The translations under genes and the position numbers were made by a program. Of a stretch of 64,000 nucleotides of DNA, positions 15,306 to 25,506 are shown in pieces; the first letter of the stretch is position 1; every line of letters begins with the position of its first letter. Origin of the DNA: JBBQZO01 sp038207625 (GTDB lineage: Bacteria > Pseudomonadota > Gammaproteobacteria > Burkholderiales > Burkholderiaceae_D). The notes beneath the pieces were generated by a model, which was given only the letters and a program-made list of their open reading frames with translations, was not told the DNA's origin and did no database searches. The stretch lies in NCBI GenBank assembly GCA_038207625.1, contig JBBQZO010000010.1, positions 1 through 64,000 of the forward strand. Direction: 5' to 3'.

Positions 15306-16526
15306 ATGCATAAAGACCTGTCAGCGCCCGAAGCGGCGCGCATCCTCGGCATCAGCCTGGCGACCCTGTACGCGTATGTAAGCAGGGGTTTGCTGACGCC
15401 GACCAGCACGCAGGGCGCGCGCAACAAGCACTATCCGCACGAAGCGGTACTGCGCCTGGCCGCGCGCAAGGCCGACGCCAAACGTGGCGGCCACATGGCC
15501 AGCGCCGCGATGAATTGGGGCGTGCCGGTACTGGAGACGCGCATCTCGCGCATTGACGATGGCCAGCTGTTCTATCGCGGCCACAACGCGCTGACATTGG
15601 CCGACGAAGCGACGCTGGAGACGACCGCCGGGCTGTTGTGGAACGACACGCGGCACGATTACTTTTGCGCCGATGGCGCGCCGTTGCCGGCCGGCTTGCT
15701 CGATCGGGCGCGCGCACTGACGCGCGGCATGGCGCCGCTGGCGCGCGCGATGGCACTGCTGCCCGTGCTGGCGCATGGCGCGCCGCAGGCCGGCGCTGGC
15801 GAGGCCGCCGACATGGTCGCGTCGGGGCCGGCGTTGATGCGCGCCCTGGCAGCCATCTTGCTCGACGTCGAGCCGAGCGCGCGCCCGCTGCACGAGCAAG
15901 TGGCGCTGGCCTGGGGTGCCGATGCGGCCCAAAGCGAATTGATACGCGCGGCGCTGGTACTGCTGGCCGATCACGAGTTGAACACCTCGACCTTCGCCGT
16001 GCGCTGCGTGGCCTCGACAGGCGCGGACCTGGCCAGTGCGCTGTGCGCCGGCCTGGCCGCCCTGTCGGGCCCCAAGCACGGCGGCGGCAGCGCCGCCGCC
16101 AGAACAATCCTGGCCGCCGCCCTCGGCGCGGCGTCGCCGTCAGACTACATCGCCAACTACTACACGGGCACCGATTACAGCCTGGAAGGCTACGGACATC
16201 CGCTGTATCCGCACGGCGATCCGCGTGCGCGCTACTTGTTGCAACGCTTGGCGCACATCGAGTCGGCCGCGCCGAAGGCAAGGTTGCTGCTGGCGCTCTG
16301 CGGGCAGACCGGCGCCTTGCTGGGCACGCCGGCCAACGCCGATCTCGCCCTGGCGGCGATGGAACTTGCCTGCGGATGGCCCGCTTCGGCGGGCATCATC
16401 TTGTTTGCGCTGGCCCGTTCGGCGGGCTGGATCGCCCATGCGGCAGAGCAAGCGGCCAGCGGTGCGCTGATACGCCCGCGCGCACGGTATGTCGGCCAGT
16501 TTTTGAGCAACGAGGCAAGTCGCTGA
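15306..16526 (+). CDS. Citrate synthase family protein with N-terminal helix-turn-helix
   Basis: 406 residues. Residues 1-60 are a MerR/Xis-like DNA-binding module (SAPEAARILGISLATLYAYVSRGLLTP cut after the recognition helix). From ~70 it is citrate synthase: LADHELNTSTFAVR (catalytic His), SGPKHGGGSAA (second His), YGHPLYPHGDPRA (substrate binding) and NADLALAAMELA, where the Asp aligns with the catalytic Asp. All key catalytic positions appear kept. The family joins acyl-CoA to oxaloacetate; such HTH fusions occur in proteobacteria as citrate or methylcitrate synthase-like proteins, but whether DNA binding is real is not established here. It is divergent from the MFS/GNAT pair. Confidence 0.85.
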   Translation: MHKDLSAPEAARILGISLATLYAYVSRGLLTPTSTQGARNKHYPHEAVLRLAARKADAKRGGHMASAAMNWGVPVLETRISRIDDGQLFYRGHNALTLADEATLETTAGLLWNDTRHDYFCADGAPLPAGLLDRARALTRGMAPLARAMALLPVLAHGAPQAGAGEAADMVASGPALMRALAAILLDVEPSARPLHEQVALAWGADAAQSELIRAALVLLADHELNTSTFAVRCVASTGADLASALCAGLAALSGPKHGGGSAAARTILAAALGAASPSDYIANYYTGTDYSLEGYGHPLYPHGDPRARYLLQRLAHIESAAPKARLLLALCGQTGALLGTPANADLALAAMELACGWPASAGIILFALARSAGWIAHAAEQAASGALIRPRARYVGQFLSNEASR

Positions 16527-16645
16527 CAGAATAAGGCGCGCGCCGATCGAAACCACGCCTGGCGAACGGGCGCTGCGGCGAGTCATCGGGCCTTGGCGTG
16601 CGGTTCAAGGCCGGGCATGCGCGTCGGGCTGGCGCTACAGCGACC

Positions 16646-18499
16646 TCAAGCGGGTGACGTCACCATGCCGCCGGCGTCGATGGCCGCGACAATGTCGCGC
16701 ACCGCTTGAGGCCGGGCAAACAGAAAACCCTGGATCTGGGCGCAATGGGTCTGTTCCACCCAACCAAGTTGCGCGGCCGATTCAACGCCTTCCACGACAA
16801 CCCGGCACTGCAAGTCTTCGCCCAGCTTACAGATACTCGATAGCAACAAGAAGCTCTTTTCATCGCGCTCCAGGTTGCGAACAAAACTCTGGTCCACCTT
16901 GATTTCGTCAAAGTTCATGGACTGCAAAAAGCTCAAGGAAGAAAAACCGGAGCCAAAATCGTCGAGCGAGATTTGCACACCGAGTTCCTGTAAATCACGG
17001 CACACCTTCTTGACGATGTCGATGTCGTTGGCAAACACCTCCTCGGTAATTTCGATGATCAAGGCGCGCGGATCCACCTTTGCCTGCGACAGCAACGCTG
17101 CCAGCTCGATGGCAAATTCCGGAAATAGAAATAGCGGCGGCGAGACATTGGCGGCAATCTTGATATCGGCGCCGAAGCGACGGGAGAACTCCGGAATATC
17201 GGCAATCACGTGGCGCAGCATCAGCATCCCGAATTCGGCCATCCAGCCCTCCTCGTGCAAGACGGGAATAAAGATGCCCGGCCCGGGTGGCACCTCATCG
17301 TCGCTGGCGACCATGCGCGCCAGGCCCTCGAATCCGGCTATCGTGTGCGTATGGCTGTTCACCTTTGCCTGATACACCGGATAAAAACCGCCACTGTCGA
17401 GCGCCAGCCGGATCCGCTCTTTCAACGCCAGCCGCGCCTTGATCTGTCGCTCCATATCGGCGGTGAAGTGCAGGCAACCGGAAAACCCGTCACCGGGCGC
17501 CATGCTGATCACCAGATGGAGATGCTTCATCAGCGCGCTGTATTTTTCGCCGTAGTGCGGCGCGACAACGGCCACCGCGCGCGCGACGATGCCATAGCGT
17601 GCCAGCGTCAGGTCCGCTTCGAGCCGCTGCTCGATGGCGCGGTACAGCCGATCGCTGTCGGCGCAATCGGGCGACCAGATCGCAAACTGGGGCCCGTTCA
17701 GTTTTGCCAGAACGTCGGCCTCGCGCAGCCCGGCCTGCAGCGCTCTGGCGATCTTCTGCAATACTTCGCCGTGTTTTTTGTGTCCGTAGATGGCATGGTA
17801 CAAGTCCATCCCGGTGAGCTTGAGCATCAGCAAGCAACCTTTCGTGCCCGCGTCCAAGTCGGCATCGACGCGCTGCTCGAGATAGCGTTCGTTGCCCAGC
17901 CCGGTATTCTCATCGTTGAACGCATAGCTCTCCAGCCTTTGATTGGCCGCTTCCAGCAAGAAGATATGTTTGAACAGGCGCGTCTTGAGTTCATGAATCG
18001 CACCGCCGATACCGATGCTTAACAGCACCATCGTCAACGCCACGATCAGCCAGGCTTCCGGTGTGTTTTGCGCCTGGGTGGCCTGCGAGTCGATCGAAAT
18101 AATATTCAAGCTGAGCAGCAATGTAACGATCATCAAGGCCGCCACCGCCAGCGCCGGTATCAGCAGCGCGCGCACACCGGACCAGTTGGCAAACGAGATC
18201 GCGACCACGCCGCCGATCACCATATAACCATCGGGCGCGTAGGGATTTTGAACGATGGCCGTCAGCGCGATGATCAGGCCGACCATCACCAGCCAGACGA
18301 GCTTATTCTGCGTAGAAATTTTGGCCCGACACAGCAACAACGCGGCAAACAACCCCGCGGACGCGCAATCGACCAGCATGGAAGCGGGAAAAATGTGCCC
18401 GTGCAACAGAACCAGGCCGCTGATGCCGGCGATCAGCATCGCGCATAGCAGTATCCGATTGACCAGCGCATCGCCCATCTCATGTTTCATCATTGTCAT
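16646..18499 (-). CDS. Membrane GGDEF-EAL protein, degenerate cyclase
   Basis: 617 residues from ATG 18499 (GGTGAGGCGG upstream); the longest frame adds 21 unlikely residues. Residues ~10-190 hold about six membrane helices. A GGDEF-like domain follows, but its signature is replaced (LNGPQFAIW), so diguanylate cyclase activity is unlikely. The C-terminal EAL domain keeps most catalytic residues: FEGLARM in place of EAL, NVSPPLF, EITEEVF, DDFGSGFSS, KVDQSFV and VVEGVES. It probably hydrolyses c-di-GMP at the inner membrane. It stands alone, facing away from the tRNA-Asn at 19182. Confidence 0.85.
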   Translation of the reverse strand: MTMMKHEMGDALVNRILLCAMLIAGISGLVLLHGHIFPASMLVDCASAGLFAALLLCRAKISTQNKLVWLVMVGLIIALTAIVQNPYAPDGYMVIGGVVAISFANWSGVRALLIPALAVAALMIVTLLLSLNIISIDSQATQAQNTPEAWLIVALTMVLLSIGIGGAIHELKTRLFKHIFLLEAANQRLESYAFNDENTGLGNERYLEQRVDADLDAGTKGCLLMLKLTGMDLYHAIYGHKKHGEVLQKIARALQAGLREADVLAKLNGPQFAIWSPDCADSDRLYRAIEQRLEADLTLARYGIVARAVAVVAPHYGEKYSALMKHLHLVISMAPGDGFSGCLHFTADMERQIKARLALKERIRLALDSGGFYPVYQAKVNSHTHTIAGFEGLARMVASDDEVPPGPGIFIPVLHEEGWMAEFGMLMLRHVIADIPEFSRRFGADIKIAANVSPPLFLFPEFAIELAALLSQAKVDPRALIIEITEEVFANDIDIVKKVCRDLQELGVQISLDDFGSGFSSLSFLQSMNFDEIKVDQSFVRNLERDEKSFLLLSSICKLGEDLQCRVVVEGVESAAQLGWVEQTHCAQIQGFLFARPQAVRDIVAAIDAGGMVTSPA

Positions 18500-19142
18500 G
18501 TCCGCCTCACCAATGCATGTTGAGCGCACGGGTCGATTTCCATTTTTACTATTTTTTGTCATTTACCATGCGTGACAACGAGTTGGTGACGCAGATTTGC
18601 GCCGTTCCCCTATCGGTCAGATGGCCTCTGCGTAGCATGCCCGACTGAACCGGATTCGTCGAGTAAAACTGCACTGGCGACAAGGGGCGCATGGCGCGAT
18701 CATCACTGCTGATCGGCTGGCGCATCCCTGGGCGTCACGCGCCGCGGCGTGCGATAAAACGACAAGGCGCGTTGCCCCTGACGCCCAAGGCGCGCGTCGA
18801 AACGGCGGGTCGCGAAACAGCCATCGCTGGCGATGACGACGCACGTGTTTCGCATGGCTACGGCCTTTCATTGCTTGACGCGACCGATACGGTGCTGGAC
18901 GACTTGCGGGCATCCCTGCCCGCCAACGTGGATATGAAGTCGGCTAGCGAATTTTGCCCCACATTGACAGATCAGGACAAATTTTCTCCGGCGCGAAGCG
19001 CGCCGAAAAACCGAAGCACTCGGGTAATGCGGAGCTCGTTCGCCAGCGTGGCGCTGGCGCCCGCATGCGTTGATTGATGGCGCCGTGGGTCTGCACGAGC
19101 GCCGCATGCCACCTCAACGCGGCAAAAAACGGTCGCGCACAG
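18500..19142. other. 640-bp region without a supported gene
   Basis: Upstream of the GGDEF-EAL gene. A plus-strand frame at 18691-19077 (MARSSLLIGW start) is open, but its codon use does not resemble the neighbours and it lacks a ribosome site. A GCGCGAAGCGCGC palindrome lies at about 18991. It could be a gene remnant next to the tRNA; I see nothing definite. Confidence 0.4.
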
Positions 19143-19176
19143 CAAAAAGCCCAACCTGTGAAGGCTGGGCTTTAGC
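19143..19176 (-). terminator. Terminator of tRNA-Asn (second copy)
   Basis: On the minus strand AAAGCCCAGCC and GGTTGGGCTTT pair around TTCACA and end in a T run, directly after the CCA end of the tRNA. Confidence 0.85.
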
Positions 19177-19178
19177 AA

Positions 19179-19275
19179 TTCTGGCTCCCCGACCTGGACT
19201 CGAACCAGGGACCTGCGGATTAACAGTCCGTCGCTCTACCAACTGAGCTATCAGGGAAAAGAGGCAACATTATAT
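19179..19275. repeat. 97-bp direct repeat, right copy
   Basis: Identical to 8253-8349 and ends exactly at the tRNA -10 box. Confidence 0.9.
19182..19257 (-). tRNA. tRNA-Asn (GTT), second copy
   Basis: Identical in sequence to the gene at 8256-8331, with CCA encoded and anticodon GTT. Unlike that copy it has a complete consensus promoter (19269-19297) and its own terminator, so it is likely the parental, well-expressed gene. Confidence 0.95.
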
Positions 19276-19297
19276 ACTTCGCTCTGCGCTTCGTCAA
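19269..19297 (-). promoter_or_regulatory. Sigma70 promoter of tRNA-Asn
   Basis: Minus strand TTGACG (19292-19297), 17-base spacer, TATAAT (19269-19274), then 11 bases to the tRNA 5' end. Confidence 0.85.
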
Positions 19298-19386
19298 GTA
19301 TCTGACGTCTTACCCTGCGCTTTGCTGCCGTACTCCCTGCTGCCCTTTCAGATCAATCTTGCCGATCAATCCGAAGAAGCAAGATC

Positions 19387-20601
19387 TTAAAGCACTTTCG
19401 CGATGGCGTCAATGACGAGATCGATATTGCGCGAATTCAAGGCGGCCACGCAGATCCGGCCCGTGTCGACGGCGTAGATCGAATGCTCGCGGCTGAGGGT
19501 GTCCACTTGCGCCTTGGTCAGGCCCGAGTAGGAGAACATGCCCACTTGCTGGCGCACGAAATCGAAGTCGTGCGCTGGCGCCTTGGCCTTCAGTTTGGCG
19601 ACGAACGTGTCGCGCATTTCGCGGATGCGCACGCGCATGCCGGCCAGTTCGTCGTCCCACAACTGACGCAGTTCCGGCGACGTCAGCACGGTGGCGACCA
19701 CTTTACCGCCGTGGGTAGGCGGGTTCGAGTAGTTGGTGCGCACCACGCGCTTGACTTGCGAGAGCACGCGCGCCGCTTCGTCGGCGGTGGCGCCGACGAT
19801 GCTCAGTGCACCGACGCGCTCGCCGTACAGCGAGAACGATTTCGAGAACGAGTTCGACACCAGCAACGGACCGCCGGCGGCGGCGAAGCGACGCACCACG
19901 GCGCCGTCGTCGGCGACGCTGACGGCAAAGCCCTGGTAAGCCATGTCGAGGAAAGGAATCAGGCCGCCCGCGGCGACCGTGGCAATGACTTCATCCCATT
20001 GGGCCGAACTCAGGTCGGCGCCGGTCGGGTTGTGGCAGCAGGCGTGCAGCAGCACGATCGAGCCGCGCGGCATGGCCTGCAGGTCGGCCAGCATGGCGGC
20101 GAAGTTGACGCCGTGCGTACCCGCGTCGTAGTAGCTGTAATTGTTGACCGTGAAACCGGCGCTTTCGAACAGCGCGCGGTGGTTTTCCCAGCTCGGATCG
20201 CTGATGTACACTTGCGCGCCGGGCGCGAAGCGCTTCAGGAAGTCGGCGCCGATCTTCAGTGCGCCGGTGCCGCCGATGGCCTGCACGGTGACCGCGCGGC
20301 GCTCTTGAACGACGGCGCTGTCGGCCCCAAATACCAGCTCTTGCACCGCCTTGTCGTAGGCGGCCAGGCCGTCGATCGGCAGGTAGGTACGCGGCGCCGC
20401 TTGCGCCATCAGGATCGCCTCGGCCTTTTGCACGCATTGCAGCAGCGGCACTTTGCCATTGTCGTCATAATAGACGCCCACGCCCAGGTTGATCTTGGCG
20501 GGGTTGGTGTCGGCGTTGAACGCTTCGGTGATACCCAGGATCGGGTCGCGCGGGGCCATGTCGATGGCGCTGAAGATGCTGGCAGAGGCAGGTGAGTTCA
20601 T
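19387..20601 (-). CDS. Aromatic-amino-acid / aspartate aminotransferase
   Basis: 404 residues, class I PLP aminotransferase of the aspartate/tyrosine type. It begins ASIFSAIDMAPRDPILGITEAFN, cut here to its recognisable core (APRDPILG), and has INLGVGVYYDD, SDPSWENHR, HACCHNPTGADL, DMAYQGFA and SNSFSKSFSLYGERVG with the PLP lysine near residue 250. It swaps amino groups between aspartate or aromatic amino acids and 2-oxoglutarate in the cytosol. In Burkholderiales the gene commonly lies head to head with uvrB, as here. The exact substrate preference cannot be read from sequence, so tyrB is the usual rather than proven name. Confidence 0.9.
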   Translation of the reverse strand: MNSPASASIFSAIDMAPRDPILGITEAFNADTNPAKINLGVGVYYDDNGKVPLLQCVQKAEAILMAQAAPRTYLPIDGLAAYDKAVQELVFGADSAVVQERRAVTVQAIGGTGALKIGADFLKRFAPGAQVYISDPSWENHRALFESAGFTVNNYSYYDAGTHGVNFAAMLADLQAMPRGSIVLLHACCHNPTGADLSSAQWDEVIATVAAGGLIPFLDMAYQGFAVSVADDGAVVRRFAAAGGPLLVSNSFSKSFSLYGERVGALSIVGATADEAARVLSQVKRVVRTNYSNPPTHGGKVVATVLTSPELRQLWDDELAGMRVRIREMRDTFVAKLKAKAPAHDFDFVRQQVGMFSYSGLTKAQVDTLSREHSIYAVDTGRICVAALNSRNIDLVIDAIAKVL

Positions 20602-20718
20602 CGTGATAACATTGATTTTCGGCTGAAAACGAGTTCACAGCAGGTTGAAAGACAGCGCCCCTATAAATACGGCAGCAGGGTCGCAAGCGGGACTCCATTC
20701 TAACAAAGGTAGGATCGC

Positions 20719-22803
<2,085 letters not shown>

Positions 22804-22841
22804 GCCAAGCTGGCGGCGCGCCGGCGCGCTGGCCGGCGCGC

Positions 22842-23441
22842 TTACAGGGACTTCAGGAAGGCGCGGATGCCGGCGAGCAGCATCTCGACGGCCATCGCCG
22901 TCAGTATCAATCCCATCAGGCGTTCAAAGGCCGTCATCACGCGCGGGCCCAGCGCTTTCTGCAAGCGTTCGGCACTGAGAAACACCGCCAGCCAGACCAC
23001 CAGCACGGCCGTCAGCGCGGCCACGTGCACCATCACTTCGCCGGTGCTGTTGGACGAAAACAGCAGCACCGTCGCCATCGCCGACGGCCCGGCCAGCGCC
23101 GGTATCGCCAGCGGCACGATGAACGGCTCGCCCGCCTCGTCGCCCTCGCCGAGCGCACCGCCCGGCTGCGGAAACACCATGCGCATGGCGATCAAGAACA
23201 GGATCACGCTGCCGCCGATGCGCAGCGACACCTCGGACAACTGCATCGCCGCCAGAATGTGACGGCCAAAGAACATGAACAGCAGCAGCACGCCAAATGC
23301 GATCAGGCATTCGCGCAGCACCACGCGCCAGCGGCGCACCTGCGCCACCTTGGCCAGCGAGGCGACGAACAACGGGACGTTGCCAAATGGATCGGTGACC
23401 AGGATCAGCAGGATGAACGTTTGCAGGAAATTTTTAGTCAT
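22842..23441 (-). CDS. MarC family integral membrane protein (UPF0056)
   Basis: 199 residues from ATG 23441, which gives the usual MarC length; the frame continues upstream through sequence with no coding character. It begins MTKNFLQTFILLILVTDPFGN with the typical DPFGNVPLF motif, repeated in degenerate form as PLAIPALAGPSA, and has six hydrophobic segments. The function of MarC proteins is unknown; despite the name they are not shown to give multidrug resistance. It faces uvrB convergently, about 38 bases away. Confidence 0.9.
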   Translation of the reverse strand: MTKNFLQTFILLILVTDPFGNVPLFVASLAKVAQVRRWRVVLRECLIAFGVLLLFMFFGRHILAAMQLSEVSLRIGGSVILFLIAMRMVFPQPGGALGEGDEAGEPFIVPLAIPALAGPSAMATVLLFSSNSTGEVMVHVAALTAVLVVWLAVFLSAERLQKALGPRVMTAFERLMGLILTAMAVEMLLAGIRAFLKSL

Positions 23442-23822
23442 GATCGGTCCGCAGTCTGGCGCCGCGCCACCTGGCGCGCCGGTGTCGCATGATACAACAG
23501 CGGCGAGCGAGCGCCATCGCCGGGCCGACGCGCGCTGACACGCATGGGTTGCGACGGCCGCACACTGGCTTGGCGTTGCATGGCCCGCGCAACTGACCAG
23601 CAATGACCGGGCAGCGCCCCCGGCCTGCCCGCGCCTTGACCTCGGCGTGCGCCTGTCGTTGGCCGGCACGGGCCCGGCTCCGGTGCCCGGCAACTATTTT
23701 CCCGCCAACATACACAAATTGCCACAGATCTAATCCGACGTGTTAATATATTTAGATAATATTAAAAAATCTAGAGCGGCCGACACAGCTTCATCCCACC
23801 CCCAAACAATCTGGAGACAATC
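23442..23822. other. Divergent intergenic region before the PEP-CTERM genes
   Basis: No gene. The left part is GC-rich. From about 23700 it becomes AT-rich, with TTGCCA at 23719-23724 and TTAATA at 23743-23748 (18-base spacing), a plausible promoter for the first PEP-CTERM gene. Confidence 0.5.
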
Positions 23823-24530
23823 TTGAACACCCCTACCCTTACCTTGAAAGCAGCGTCGGTCGCCGTCGCGCTGCTGCTCGCGTCCGGCGCCCGCGCCGAC
23901 ATCACTACCTATACCAGCCAGGCCGCGTTCAACAGCGCCGTGCGCGCCGCCAGCGTCGACACCTTCGACGATCTGCAATTCCGCCCCAACACCGTGTGGG
24001 ACAGCACCGACCGCACAGCCGGCTATTACAAATACAATGTGAGCAGCAGCGCCGGCGCGCAAGTGATCGCCGGGGGCGACGGCACCGACTCCTATCTGTC
24101 GGCCACCGACATCAATGCCACGCTGACGTTTTCGCATTTTTCGTCGTCGGTGCGCGGCTTGGGCGGCTTCTTCTTCGGTTCGCAAACCAATGGCTACTAC
24201 GTGCCCGGCGCGACCATGCTGCTGACGGCCACCGATGCCAGCGGCACCGTCAGCAGCACCCTGCTCGACACCACCAAGTCCAGTTTTCTCGGCTTCGTCT
24301 CGAGCGGCACGCTGCAGTCCGTCACGCTGACCGTGGTGGGCGACGACCCGACCATCTGGCTCACCGCCAACGATCTGACGCTCGGCCTGGCGGCCAAACT
24401 GAAAGTGCCGTCCGTGCCCGCCCTGAGCGGCCCGAACGGCATCGAGGCGGTGCCCGAGCCGGAAAGCTATGCGATGCTGCTGGCCGGCCTGGGCCTGCTC
24501 GGTTTCATGGCGCGCCGCCGCAAGTCCTGA
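23823..24530 (+). CDS. PEP-CTERM sorted secreted protein, paralogue 1
   Basis: 235 residues starting with TTG at 23823; GGAGA precedes it at good spacing and the signal peptide starts at once (LKAASVAVALLLASGARA). The mature part begins ITTYTSQAAFNSAV. A FFFGSQTNGYYVPGATMLLTA core follows, cut here at its conserved stretch. The C-terminus is a complete PEP-CTERM signal: VPEPESYAMLLAGLGLLGF then RRRKS. Such proteins are exported, cut near the PEP motif by exosortase and linked to extracellular polysaccharide. It is paralogous to the next gene and followed by its own terminator. Confidence 0.9.
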   Translation: MNTPTLTLKAASVAVALLLASGARADITTYTSQAAFNSAVRAASVDTFDDLQFRPNTVWDSTDRTAGYYKYNVSSSAGAQVIAGGDGTDSYLSATDINATLTFSHFSSSVRGLGGFFFGSQTNGYYVPGATMLLTATDASGTVSSTLLDTTKSSFLGFVSSGTLQSVTLTVVGDDPTIWLTANDLTLGLAAKLKVPSVPALSGPNGIEAVPEPESYAMLLAGLGLLGFMARRRKS

Positions 24531-24547
24531 CGTTTGCAGTTCCCCCC

Positions 24548-24585
24548 AAAACCGCGCGACCGGCAACGGCGCGCGGTTTTTTTTG
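24548..24585 (+). terminator. Terminator of PEP-CTERM gene 1
   Basis: CCGCGCG and CGCGCGG pair around ACCGGCAACGG and are followed by eight T. Confidence 0.88.
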
Positions 24586-24664
24586 CATCCGCGCATACAC
24601 CCTAACGGAAATAAACTCCAGCGAATCAACCAACAATTGTAAAAAACATAAATCAAATAATGTT

Positions 24665-24693
24665 TTGACACGTAAATTTCGCGCTGTTAGTAT
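24665..24693 (+). promoter_or_regulatory. Sigma70-type promoter of PEP-CTERM gene 2
   Basis: TTGACA (24665-24670), 17-base spacer, TAGTAT (24688-24693), about 60 bases before the TTG start, within an AT-rich island. A separate promoter and terminator show that the two paralogues are independent units. Confidence 0.75.
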
Positions 24694-24753
24694 CGATCTC
24701 GCATGTCGTTCTGCCAGGTCAATTTCTATCATCCACGCACGAAGGAGTCCCCC

Positions 24754-25398
24754 TTGAAATCGCTGTCCCTTTCTCTCCGCGCCGTCTCGCTGGTCACTCT
24801 GCTATTTGGCGCAACCGCCGCGCAGGCCGGTGTGACCGTGTATACGACCCAGGCATCGTATCTGGCCGCGATTAGCGCGCCTGGCGTCGACAACTACAAC
24901 GACCTGGCACTGAGCCCAATCGGCAGCCCGATTACCCGCAACGCGGGCGCCTACAGCTATACCGCGGCAGCCGGCCCGAATTCGGGGTTCTACGGCGCCG
25001 GCGCCGGCGCCGACCACTGGCTGTCCACCGACAGCCGGCTCGACACGATCACGTTTTCCGGCTTTTCGCCGACGGTACGCGGCGTCGGCGGCTTCTTCTT
25101 CGGCTCCGACGTCAACGGCCTGTTTCTGGCCGGCGGCACCATGTTGTTGACGGCCACCGACGCGAGCGGGACCACCAGCGCAAGCATTCTCAACAGCACC
25201 ACGTCCAGCTTCATGGGCTTCGTCTCGAATGGCGCGTTGTCCAACGTGACCCTGACCAGCGGCACGAACACTGCCCACTGGATCACCGCCAACGACCTGA
25301 CGATCGGCGTGGCCGCCGTGCCTGAACCGGAAAGCTACGCGATGCTGCTGGCCGGATTGGGTTTGCTGGGATGCATGGCGCGGCGCCGCAAGTCCTGA
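24754..25398 (+). CDS. PEP-CTERM sorted secreted protein, paralogue 2
   Basis: 214 residues from TTG 24754, preceded by AAGGAG; an ATG at 24703 in frame would put 17 charged residues before the signal peptide and is rejected. The signal peptide runs through SLVTLLFGATAAQA and the mature protein starts GVTVYTTQASYLAAI. It shares the GVGGFFFGSDVNG/LLTATDASG core and the VPEPESYAMLLAGLGLLG tail with paralogue 1. The pair probably arose by tandem duplication. It is an extracellular, exosortase-processed surface or matrix protein of unknown specific role. Confidence 0.9.
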   Translation: MKSLSLSLRAVSLVTLLFGATAAQAGVTVYTTQASYLAAISAPGVDNYNDLALSPIGSPITRNAGAYSYTAAAGPNSGFYGAGAGADHWLSTDSRLDTITFSGFSPTVRGVGGFFFGSDVNGLFLAGGTMLLTATDASGTTSASILNSTTSSFMGFVSNGALSNVTLTSGTNTAHWITANDLTIGVAAVPEPESYAMLLAGLGLLGCMARRRKS

Positions 25399-25414
25399 CG
25401 TTTGTCTGCACCAA

Positions 25415-25450
25415 CACCGCGCGACCGGCAACGGTGCGCGGTTTTTTTTC
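25415..25450 (+). terminator. Terminator of PEP-CTERM gene 2
   Basis: ACCGCGC and GTGCGCGGT pair with one G-T around the same ACCGGCAACGG loop as the first terminator, followed by eight T. The hairpin was evidently copied with the gene. Confidence 0.85.
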
Positions 25451-25506
25451 GCCGCTGCGGTGCGCGCCGCGCAAGCGCCGGCGGACCATCAATGAGCAAT
25501 CGGGTT

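Noticed and set aside
18691..19077. 128-codon plus-strand frame before tRNA-Asn
   Set aside because: No ribosome site, no domain, composition unlike neighbours; may be a remnant but cannot be supported.
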